DNA of 23,925 nt, from NCBI GenBank assembly GCA_039039985.1, contig JBCCOV010000056.1, positions 1 through 23,925 of the forward strand, written 5' to 3'. Below, in pieces: positions 1 to 7,614 of this stretch. This stretch comes from JBCBWG01 sp039039985. GTDB lineage: Bacteria; Pseudomonadota; Alphaproteobacteria; Rhizobiales; Hyphomicrobiaceae. Below the pieces are notes generated by a model, which saw nothing but the letters and a program-made list of their open reading frames with translations, did no database searches and was not told where the DNA came from. Made by a program: the position numbers and the translations under genes. The first letter of the stretch is position 1; each line of letters starts with the position of its first letter.

Positions 1-293
1 AGACCGCCGACATCTTTGACGGCGCGGAACATATCCCCTTGCAGCGCCAACGCCATATCCCAGGTCGGCTGGCGGCTCATGGTCGCGTCCATGGCAAAAA
101 TAAGCCGGCCCCGGTCCCCCGTCATGCGCGGCGCCGTTGCGGTCATTTGTGTGATGAATGCTGAGACGTCGGCGTCACTTGCCTGCGCGACATCGGTATC
201 CTCGGGCGCAGCAACCGGCTGATCCGCTTTCTCCGACGACATTTGCGCGGTCTTGCTCTTTTCCGCCCATTTCCAGCGCCAGCGTGACGTCAT
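1..293 (-). CDS. VWA domain protein, N-terminal part (runs off left edge)
   Basis: The frame stays open from the start codon to the window edge, so only about 97 N-terminal residues are visible. After a low-complexity, charged first 60 residues comes RGRLIFAMDATMSRQPTWD, which I recognise as the opening strand and DxTxS-type metal site of a von Willebrand A domain family found in proteobacteria (usual form RGRLIFALDATMSRQPTWD). The ATG at 293 is chosen because GGAGGA lies 4 bases upstream (303-298). An in-frame ATG at 347 is possible but has no comparable ribosome site. The gene lies 68 bases after the stop of the PutA-like gene on the same strand and is probably co-transcribed with it. The biological role of the family is not known to me. 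The domain call is confident, the function is not. Confidence 0.8.
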   Translation of the reverse strand, partial: MTSRWRWKWAEKSKTAQMSSEKADQPVAAPEDTDVAQASDADVSAFITQMTATAPRMTGDRGRLIFAMDATMSRQPTWDMALALQGDMFRAVKDVGG

Positions 294-361
294 CCCGTCC
301 TCCACACATTCGCCGGCCGCATCAGCAGCCAACGTATACTCCGACATGTGGTGGCGCAGGG

Positions 362-3300
362 CTAGCGGTCCAACTGGGCGGATGAGACCGCGATCCGCGC
401 AAACAGCGACAGCCAGCCCGGTGTCGCCAATGAGGCACCGGTTGCAGCCTCAACGTCGCTGCCAAGCGGCGCGAGACCCGCGATAAGACGACCGCCACAC
501 TGATTGACATTGAAAATGCCACACCGGGCGTTGCGACGCACGCGCTCAATCGTCCCAAAATTCTGTGCAAACGCCGACAACAAACGCGGACGAGCTTGGG
601 CAATCTCCTCGGCGTAACCAGCGGCAGATCGCTCTGCCGCACACCGGACAACGGCCATAACCGGCCCAACCAAATCAGGCACATCCGCCGCATCGTCAAC
701 TTCAAACAGAGCCGGCGCTGCGAATGCCCCTTGCGCCGTCGTGCCGGGCAGGTCCGGGTCGACGCGCGCCGTCCCGCAACGCGAGAGCCGCATTTTTTGT
801 GCATCAAGCAGATCGGCCGTATCCTGATCTATCAGTGGCCCGATGTCTGTGTCGGGATTGAGCGGATCCCCGACGACAAGTTCGCCAATGCGATCAGCCA
901 GACGCGCAATGAACGGATCCGCCACGGGCTCGGACACGAAGATGAGTTTGGGCGCACTTGGCATCTGGCCGGCACACGGCAGCATGGCGGCAAGAACGGA
1001 ATCCGCAGCCGCGTCCACAGTGGCGGAGCTGTCCACGATCACAGCATGCCGCCCGCCACAGTCCGCAATGAACGGCGTCATGATCTTCCCGTCCGCCGTC
1101 AAATCGCGGTGCAGGGTCTCGGCCATCAAGCGCGGACCAGCGAAAACAACCCCGCTGACGTAAGGGCTTACGACCAGCCGCCGGCAAGACTGTGCATCAA
1201 CTGTCAAGAGCTGAAGGACATCGTCCGGAATACCCGCTTCATAAAGCAACTCAATCGCAAACGAGGCCAGCAGCGGAAACTGTGCAGGCGGCACCACCGC
1301 AGCGGTGTTTCCCATAGTCAAGGCGGATGAGACCTGACCGAGAAGCGTCGAAAGCGGACGCCACGGCGAGCTGATCGTCAAAAACTGTCCCAGACCGCGT
1401 CGGTGCACACTGTGAACTGTTCCACCCGGATGATCAGATGTCAGCTGCCCGGCCGCAACAGCCTGCGCCTCACCAGCGACCCACTCAAGCATTTCGATGC
1501 TGGACCGCAATTCGTCAACAGCGTTCGGCAAAGTCATGCCGCCCTCGCCGACAAGAAGGGCAATTGCGCGATGGCGCTTGCTCGCCGTCTTCAACGCATG
1601 TGCGGCCTTTGTGACGTAAGCGGTGCGCGCACCAACGGGCTGAATTTCCCACGCTGCAGACGCCCTGGCGCCACTTGCAAGGGCTGCCTCAGCAGCTTCA
1701 AGGGCAACCGGCGTGTAGGTTCCGATGCGACGACGACGATCATGCGGACAAAACCTTTCAACCGGCGTCGCCCCGGCAAGCGCGTCGTCTGCGACGGCGA
1801 CAAACGGTGACGCGGCAAAGCCCCATTCCACAAGCGCTTCAACCTCATCTCGCAAGGGATCGACAAGCGCTGGTTCCGAGAACAAAACGCCGCGTGCAAT
1901 ACTTGGCTGCGATGCGACACATGCGAAGCCGCCGCTCCTGCTACCGCCGTCTGATTCGCGGGCCGCTTCACAGGCGGTAACGGGGTCCAGCGCCTGCACG
2001 GTCTCGGGCTTGATCCGGCTGGTCACGCAATATGGCGTGCCGTCCACTGTCCTTCGCAGAAGGTCCTGCAGCGTCGCAGCCAGCGCGGCAGAGCCTGCAC
2101 CGATACGGGCGTTCACACGCCGTCCGGTGACCGCCGCCCGTTGATTGACTGCGATGGCCACACGAGCGCCCGCAATGCCCCACGGGTGTTCTATTTCACG
2201 TGAAACGTCTGGAGACAGGTGCTGGATCGCAGACAGAGAGACCGGGCTGACCGTCGCAAAGATGGGATGAAAGGCGCTTTGCTCTGAGATCAAAAACTTG
2301 GCGCTGGCAAGCATCGACAGCGTGAGGTGATTGGTGGTCGAAAGCACGGGCAGTTCGTCAAGCCCGGCCACCCTTGTCGCTTGCGCGTCGTGGACCCAGT
2401 CGGCCCCATACTCCGCAAGGCGGACAGGCATACGCTTATCATGCTCAAGCGCCAAGCGGCGCAGCCAGCGCAAGGCCGGTATCGCCCGTTTGGATTGGGC
2501 AGAAACGGTCAGGCCGAACCCATCCCACCGCTGGAGTTCGCGCCGTACGAAAGTCGCGCCGAATACGGCCAGCGTAGCATCCAAGTCGGCTTCAGACGCC
2601 GTATCAACAAGAACCATGACGCCGTTGGCTGCACCTGTTGCCGCCAAGTGGCCAAGCGCGAGTGCGACCGAGTCGCGAACCTCCTCGCCATGATTGTCGC
2701 CAAAGCGAGGATGTAAGTCTGCCAGTCGGACGACAAGCGCCGGTCTGGAGAATATGGCTGAGCGATGGGCGCCGTCCTGTGCGCCCGCGTCGTTGGCGAT
2801 GGTTCGAATACCGGCGACCAGCAACTCAAAGTTGTCTTGCGCAGCCGCAAGGCTCGTAGGACGGCGGCCCATGAGCGAAAACACCGGCCGTACGCCATCA
2901 TCGCCGAGCTGTCGCACCGCAGCCGCACCCGCCTCGAACGACGGGCCGCAAATGAATGCGGAGTCGAGAATGTTGGTGGCACGAGAGATTGCGGCCCGGA
3001 TGGTCGACTCCGCGTCGCCGAAGCCAACGCCGTTTCGAGCGTTCAGCACCCGCCCTAGCCGCGGGTACATCCGTGGCAATGTATGCCCGGGCGCCATGCC
3101 GTCCGTGTCCACAACCGGCGACAAGCGCTCGGAGATCACCTCGGCAGCGGCACGCTCGTCGCGGATGTCGGCAACCAGCGCAACAAGTTCCAGCAGCTCA
3201 CAGAACTCAGACGTTGTAAGATCCAGCTCGGATTCCGCACGGCTGAGTGCATCATCGGCCTCAATCGCGGCCAGAACCTCGGCACCGGACACCAAGCGCC

Positions 3301-3436
3301 GACGCTCGTCGTCCGTCAGCAACAACCGCTCGAGAAACCCACCGACGAGGCGGCTGTCCTCCATTAGCAAATGCGCGGCGACATCGCCGCGATCCGGCTC
3401 CGATTGCGTCGATGTCACAAGTTGCAGTTCCGCCAT
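362..3436 (-). CDS. PutA-like protein, probable bifunctional pseudoenzyme
   Basis: The 1024-residue product has the length and domain order of a type A PutA: an alpha-helical arm (about 70-110), a proline dehydrogenase barrel (about 155-480) and an aldehyde dehydrogenase domain (about 560-1010). True PutA oxidises proline to glutamate with FAD and NAD. Here the landmarks align but the functional residues are gone. The flavin-barrel DMLGE box reads SLMGR (187-191), SVKLSALHPRY reads VVRLADLHPRF (235-245), and the RRLLENGAN box reads QDLLRRTVDGT (457-467). In the dehydrogenase half, PWNFPL reads PWRPL (691-695), AKPAEQTP reads VVPPAQFP (714-721), the catalytic glutamate of AETGG is Asp792 in ADCGG, and the nucleophilic cysteine of GQRCSA is Pro826 in GQMPSA. 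The frame is uninterrupted, so it appears to be kept. ATG 3436 follows GGAGAG 7 bases upstream, and an earlier ATG at 3511 lacks a ribosome site. A VWA gene follows. Confidence 0.85.
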   Translation of the reverse strand: MAELQLVTSTQSEPDRGDVAAHLLMEDSRLVGGFLERLLLTDDERRRLVSGAEVLAAIEADDALSRAESELDLTTSEFCELLELVALVADIRDERAAAEVISERLSPVVDTDGMAPGHTLPRMYPRLGRVLNARNGVGFGDAESTIRAAISRATNILDSAFICGPSFEAGAAAVRQLGDDGVRPVFSLMGRRPTSLAAAQDNFELLVAGIRTIANDAGAQDGAHRSAIFSRPALVVRLADLHPRFGDNHGEEVRDSVALALGHLAATGAANGVMVLVDTASEADLDATLAVFGATFVRRELQRWDGFGLTVSAQSKRAIPALRWLRRLALEHDKRMPVRLAEYGADWVHDAQATRVAGLDELPVLSTTNHLTLSMLASAKFLISEQSAFHPIFATVSPVSLSAIQHLSPDVSREIEHPWGIAGARVAIAVNQRAAVTGRRVNARIGAGSAALAATLQDLLRRTVDGTPYCVTSRIKPETVQALDPVTACEAARESDGGSRSGGFACVASQPSIARGVLFSEPALVDPLRDEVEALVEWGFAASPFVAVADDALAGATPVERFCPHDRRRRIGTYTPVALEAAEAALASGARASAAWEIQPVGARTAYVTKAAHALKTASKRHRAIALLVGEGGMTLPNAVDELRSSIEMLEWVAGEAQAVAAGQLTSDHPGGTVHSVHRRGLGQFLTISSPWRPLSTLLGQVSSALTMGNTAAVVPPAQFPLLASFAIELLYEAGIPDDVLQLLTVDAQSCRRLVVSPYVSGVVFAGPRLMAETLHRDLTADGKIMTPFIADCGGRHAVIVDSSATVDAAADSVLAAMLPCAGQMPSAPKLIFVSEPVADPFIARLADRIGELVVGDPLNPDTDIGPLIDQDTADLLDAQKMRLSRCGTARVDPDLPGTTAQGAFAAPALFEVDDAADVPDLVGPVMAVVRCAAERSAAGYAEEIAQARPRLLSAFAQNFGTIERVRRNARCGIFNVNQCGGRLIAGLAPLGSDVEAATGASLATPGWLSLFARIAVSSAQLDR

Positions 3437-3843
3437 AGTTTTCTCTCCGCGACAACGCACATCGACCCTGGGGGTCCCGTGCCCGCGATCTCCATCGCGC
3501 AGCCGGCACACGCATCCATTGAATCCGCATAGATGACTCGCGGCAATTGCATGACCTCAAAGGTTAGGATTTCCGCATCTGATGCGGGAGCACGGCAGAT
3601 GTGATGGTTTCTTCACACCTCACTGATGTTGATGCGCTCCCAAGTCCACGAGGACGGGATGTGGCCGCGGCACCGCTTGCCAACCGCATGGCCTCATGCC
3701 AACTCAGATGTGATCGCGATCCGGCGAGATTCGCATTGCGGTCTGTTCCGCGTTCAGACGGTTTGCAGAGTCTGTCGCCGCGACACGTTGGGTGTTGGAC
3801 GGGTGGCTGTGCACTCTAACTTGCCTTATTGCGGAGCGACCCC
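3437..3843. promoter_or_regulatory. Divergent intergenic region between PutA-like gene and parE
   Basis: About 400 bases with no convincing gene; the short frames here are arginine- or serine-rich shadows. Two small inverted repeats face the PutA-like gene: CCGCAT-ctg-ATGCGG at 3573-3587, and GACCC-tgg-GGGTC at 3464-3476, which starts 27 bases before its start codon. Either could be an operator or a leader hairpin. I could not assign confident -35/-10 boxes for either gene. Confidence 0.4.
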
Positions 3844-5880
3844 GTGGCTCAGCCAAAGCCGAATATCGGAACTGCCAAAGATCTGTTTACGCACTTAGAG
3901 AGAGAAATGAGCACAAAGCCTGCGCGTGCACGCAAGCCGGTAGACCCCGTTGACACCTACACGGCTGCTGACATTGAGGTCCTGGAAGGTCTTGAGCCGG
4001 TGCGCAGGCGGCCGGGCATGTACATTGGTGGCACAGATGAGCGGGCCCTGCACCACTTGTTCGCGGAAGTCATCGATAACTCCATGGACGAGGCGGTCGC
4101 CGGTCACGCGACCTGGATTGATGTCCACCTCGATGCGGACGGCGCCCTATCTGTAAGCGACAACGGTCGCGGCATTCCCGTAGATCCGCACCCGAAGTTC
4201 AAGTCCAAGTCCGCGCTCGAAGTCATCATGACCACGCTTCACGCTGGCGGCAAATTCGACGGCAAAGCCTACAATACATCGGGCGGCCTCCACGGCGTTG
4301 GTGTCTCGGTCGTCAATGCGCTGTCAGAGAGTCTCGAGGTCGAAGTCGCGCGGGGCCAGCAGCTCTATCGTATGGTCTTTTCTCGCGGCAAGGCGGAAAC
4401 CAAGCTTGAGAAGCTCGGCAGCATCAAGAACCGGCGGGGGACGAAGGTTCGGTTTTGGCCCGATCCAGAGATCTTCGGCTCAAACGTCGCCTTCAAGCCG
4501 GCGCGGCTGTTCAAAATGGCCCGGGCAAAAGCTTATCTGTTCGGCGGTGTCGAGATCCGCTGGCATTGTGCGCCGGAGCTTATCCGAGACGACACACCGG
4601 ATGAGGCGACATTTCATTTCCCAGGCGGCCTCAGCGACTATCTCAAGGCGCAAGTCGACGGCTATACACTGGTCAACAAGGATGTCTTTGCCGGCCGGAT
4701 CGAAAAGGACGGCGGGCACGGCTCGGTCGAATGGGCCTTGGCCTGGATCGCCAACGCAGATGCGTTCTGTCACTCGTACTGCAACACCATTCCCACACCG
4801 GACGGCGGCACGCACGAGATCGGCCTGCGCGCAGCACTGTCCAAAGGGCTGCGTGGCTACGGCGAGCTGGTGAACAACAAAAAGGCGTCGCAGATCACGG
4901 CCGAAGATGTCATGGGCACGGCCGGTGCGATGTTATCGGTCTTCATTCGCGAGCCTGAGTTCCAAGGCCAGACCAAGGACAAACTGGCGACGACAGAGGC
5001 ATCCAGGATCGTCGAAACAACGATCAAGGACGCATTCGATCATTGGTTGGCGGAAAGCCCGCAGCAAGCCACCAAACTTCTGGAATGGGCGATCGAGCAG
5101 TCTGAGGATCGCCTGCGGCGGCGGCGCGAAAAGGAAATCAACCGCCAGACGGCAACGCGTCGCCTGCGCCTGCCGGGCAAGCTCGTCGATTGCACCTCGA
5201 ATTCCAATGTCGGCACGGAAATCTTCCTGGTCGAAGGCGACTCGGCTGGCGGCTCGGCAAAACAGGCCCGCAATCCTAAGATCCAGGCGGTGTTGCCGCT
5301 GCGGGGTAAGGTGCTGAACGTGGCGAACGCCACATCAGCGAAACTCTCGCAGAACCAGATGCTCTCAGACCTCATTCAGTCTCTGGGGTGCGGAACGGGC
5401 CGGCAATACAGCGAAGATGATCTGCGATACGAGCGCGTGATTGTCATGACCGACGCGGACGTGGACGGCGCACACATCGCTTCACTTCTCATGACCTTCT
5501 TCTATCAGGAAATGCCCGCGCTGATCGAGAACGGCCATTTGTACCTGGCCCTGCCGCCGCTCTTCAAACTCACCCAGGGATCAAAGTCGGTCTACGCGCA
5601 CGACGAGGATGAACGTCAGAGCATTATCGACAGCGACGTATTCAAAGCGAATCAGAAGATTGAAGTGACCCGCTTCAAGGGTCTCGGCGAGATGAATCCC
5701 AGTCACCTCAAAGAGACCACGATGGATCCGTCGAAACGGGTCTTGCTGAAAGTGGAGTTTGGCGAAGGCGAGAGATCGGAGATCGGCCGGGCGATCAATG
5801 CCCTGATGGGCTCAAAGCCGGAAGCGCGTTTCCGGTTCATTCAAGACCGTGCGGCATTCGCGACAGATCTCGATATCTGA
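3844..5880 (+). CDS. parE: DNA topoisomerase IV subunit B
   Basis: ATPase subunit of the type IIA topoisomerase that decatenates daughter chromosomes with ParC. The GHKL ATPase shows EVIDNSMDEA (75-84), DNGRGIP and the lid GGLHGVGVSVVNALS. The TOPRIM domain shows EGDSAGGSAKQAR and the metal motif DADVDGAH, and the C-terminus carries RFKGLGEMNP. AKQARNPKIQAVLPLRGK and the 678-residue length favour ParE over GyrB, which usually has AKQGRDR and is longer. I choose GTG 3844: GGAG at 3833-3836 is 7 bases upstream, and this start keeps the N-terminal DLF segment that I recall from alphaproteobacterial ParE. ATG 3907 (657 residues, only a purine-rich AGAGAG upstream) is the alternative. The gene stands alone on the plus strand, with parC not in the window. 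No active-site changes were noticed. Confidence 0.95.
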   Translation: MAQPKPNIGTAKDLFTHLEREMSTKPARARKPVDPVDTYTAADIEVLEGLEPVRRRPGMYIGGTDERALHHLFAEVIDNSMDEAVAGHATWIDVHLDADGALSVSDNGRGIPVDPHPKFKSKSALEVIMTTLHAGGKFDGKAYNTSGGLHGVGVSVVNALSESLEVEVARGQQLYRMVFSRGKAETKLEKLGSIKNRRGTKVRFWPDPEIFGSNVAFKPARLFKMARAKAYLFGGVEIRWHCAPELIRDDTPDEATFHFPGGLSDYLKAQVDGYTLVNKDVFAGRIEKDGGHGSVEWALAWIANADAFCHSYCNTIPTPDGGTHEIGLRAALSKGLRGYGELVNNKKASQITAEDVMGTAGAMLSVFIREPEFQGQTKDKLATTEASRIVETTIKDAFDHWLAESPQQATKLLEWAIEQSEDRLRRRREKEINRQTATRRLRLPGKLVDCTSNSNVGTEIFLVEGDSAGGSAKQARNPKIQAVLPLRGKVLNVANATSAKLSQNQMLSDLIQSLGCGTGRQYSEDDLRYERVIVMTDADVDGAHIASLLMTFFYQEMPALIENGHLYLALPPLFKLTQGSKSVYAHDEDERQSIIDSDVFKANQKIEVTRFKGLGEMNPSHLKETTMDPSKRVLLKVEFGEGERSEIGRAINALMGSKPEARFRFIQDRAAFATDLDI

Positions 5881-6283
5881 CGCCTCACCCGGCATGCAAC
5901 ACACGAAACGAAATTGCCCCCTCGCCGGATAGCGAGAGGGCCGTTCCTCATGATATAAATGTCATCAAAATCATCAGTGAAATTGATCACCTCCGTCTTT
6001 GCCTGCGGCTCGGCGATTTTCCTCGCCCGCAATGGCTCGAACAACCTTGGCGTCTGAACCAGTTCAAGTTGGGCGTGTGTCTGCGCCACCGATACGACCG
6101 ATGCGACCGTCGAAACTTGCGGTTTGAGCGCATCCGACGCCCAACTCTGTGTAACACCTTTCCTGTTTGCGTGAGTTTTGATGTCTTTCTGATGCCGGCT
6201 GGGCCCGCGGCCTGGACAGGACTAGAGATTATCGTAACGGCTAGTATGATCGTGGATGCGGCCAGCTTGATCGGCTCTGACAT
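5841..6283 (-). pseudogene. Possible frameshifted small secreted-protein gene
   Basis: From ATG 6283 the frame gives MSEPIKLAASTIILAVTII followed by SSPVQA-AG, a good Sec signal peptide with a plausible cleavage site near residue 25. About 20 residues later the same frame turns extremely arginine-rich, typical of off-frame reading in GC-rich DNA. From about 6150 a second frame reads as balanced protein (QSWASDALKPQVSTV, later NFTDDFDDIYI) but has no ATG, GTG or TTG of its own before GTG 6089. Joining the frames near 6140-6165 gives a coherent exported protein, so a one-base indel or a sequencing error is likely. The second frame reads on through the hairpin after parE and 40 bases into parE, so the true C-terminus is uncertain. 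I do not recognise the family, and the whole locus could be non-coding. Confidence 0.35.
5918..5940 (+). terminator. Hairpin after parE, possible terminator
   Basis: Thirty-seven bases after the parE stop, CCCCTCGC pairs with GCGAGaGGG across a six-base loop (CGGATA), with one bulged A. There is no T-run after the stem on the plus strand, so this is a hairpin-type 3' end rather than a textbook intrinsic terminator. Confidence 0.4.
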
Positions 6284-6507
6284 CGTTTCTGTGTCTCTCT
6301 CAATCTTCTTTTCCAGCGGTTGGCCGGTCGTCCAGATCCGTCCTGCCAATGACAAAACGATGCCAGCCTTCGAGAGAAGCGACTGTTCCGCGGGTCACAG
6401 CGATGGTTAAAGCGCATCTCCGGAAACCGCCTCGGGAGCCCCGTCGTTCAAGCCCTCCGATCCGCAATCCATCTGCCGTCTGACACATACAAAGGAGAGT
6501 GTCGTCC

Positions 6508-7191
6508 ATGTATGCACGCGCCCTCACCGCCGAGTTCATCGGCTCGTTCGTCTGGGTGCTCGCAGTTTGCGGTGCGTCTGCCACCGCCACGCCCGCCGGC
6601 GATCCGGCCCTGGCGGCAGCCGGCATTATCGGCTGCGCAGTCATGGCCGCGACATATGCCGTGGGGCACATCTCGGGCGGCCATTTCAGTCCGGCTGTCA
6701 CGCTTGGCCTTGTAGCCGGCGGACGCTTCGAAATGGGCGATGCCGTCGGCTATATCGTCGCACAGGTCAGTGGCGCCGTAGCTGCTGCAACCGTATTTTT
6801 CTTGATCGGCTTCGGCAGCCCGGACGACTCGTCTGCGTCAGCGACCTTGGCGAACGTCGCGAATACGTTCGGCGGCGCGAACGAGTACAGCGCGCTGAGC
6901 GCCATCACGATCGAAGTGGTGATTGCAGTATTGTACGTCAGCATCTTTATCGGGGCGACAAGCCGCGGCGCACCGGCAGGCTTCGCGCCAATTGCCATAG
7001 GTATGGCGCTTGTCGCCTTTCATGTCATCGCCGCCCCGATAACGAACGCTGCGCTGAACCCGGCGCGCGCAACTGCGATCTCACTGTTCGCCGGCTGGAA
7101 CGCGATTGCCGACTTGTGGCTGTTCTGGGCCGCACCGATTGCGGGCGCGATCATCGGCGGCCTGTTCGGACGCGCGCTGCAGGACGAATAG
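6508..7191 (+). CDS. AqpZ-like MIP-family channel with non-canonical first NPA box
   Basis: Six-helix MIP channel of 227 residues, close in length and layout to bacterial aquaporin Z. It shows AVGHISGGHF (51-60), GFAPIAIGMAL (158-168) and the second half-helix TNAALNPAR (179-187). The first NPA box is SPA (61-63, codon AGT at 6688-6690); the second is normal (184-186). Aligned without gaps to AqpZ, the aromatic/arginine filter Phe-His-Thr-Arg becomes Ile41-His172-Ala181-Arg187. This predicts a wider, less polar constriction than a strict water pore, so another small neutral solute is possible. ATG 6508 is preferred because GGAG ends 10 bases upstream; GTG 6499 sits too close to it. The gene is monocistronic, with a helicase downstream after 420 bases. 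The family is certain, the substrate is not. Confidence 0.88.
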   Translation: MYARALTAEFIGSFVWVLAVCGASATATPAGDPALAAAGIIGCAVMAATYAVGHISGGHFSPAVTLGLVAGGRFEMGDAVGYIVAQVSGAVAAATVFFLIGFGSPDDSSASATLANVANTFGGANEYSALSAITIEVVIAVLYVSIFIGATSRGAPAGFAPIAIGMALVAFHVIAAPITNAALNPARATAISLFAGWNAIADLWLFWAAPIAGAIIGGLFGRALQDE

Positions 7192-7614
7192 GCGCAAGTT
7201 TCGAGGGCAGCTCTATTCAGCTTAGGTAAAGCCCGAATTGTTGAAGCAAGATAGCTGAGATAGTGTCCGCGAATGTGTAAGATTGCGTCATCAAGCGCGG
7301 TCGAATATCTGCTATGCTGCATATCTCGGCCGCAGAACGCTTGCCAAACAACCTTTTGGCGTGACAAATCACGGTCGTGCGCGGCTTTTTGTTGCGCGTC
7401 GCGGCGCAGTATGTAAGCACTCCGGCAATAGTGGGAGTGCGTGAACGGTCGTAACATAGCGCAACACTCACGTTGTCGATCATGCGCATTCAACGGGGCA
7501 TTGCGCGTTGCCTGCTTGGTTTTCCTGTGACTCTGGATCTTTAGCAATTCGTCAGCGGAGACAGTTGCTGTTTCACGGAGTTCAGGACGCTGCGGCGCAA
7601 GGAGACTTTATCTC
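7192..7614 (+). promoter_or_regulatory. Long leader/intergenic region before the DEAD-box gene
   Basis: No convincing gene in 420 bases, and base composition is less GC-rich than the flanks. It holds two perfect inverted repeats: GCCAAA-N6-TTTGGC at 7343-7360 and GCACTCC-N10-GGAGTGC at 7417-7440. A good ribosome site, AAGGAG at 7599-7604, precedes the TTG start at 7615. Long structured leaders are common for cold-induced RNA helicase genes; applying that here is inference. Confidence 0.35.

Noticed and set aside
2694..3536. Plus-strand open frame of about 280 codons antisense to the PutA-like gene
   Set aside because: Extremely Ser/Arg/Ala-rich, no motif, and entirely complementary to a frame with recognisable PutA landmarks; a GC-rich shadow.
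7217..7489. Minus-strand 90-codon frame in the helicase leader
   Set aside because: Composition is tolerable but there is no ribosome site, no recognisable motif, and it crosses both leader hairpins.
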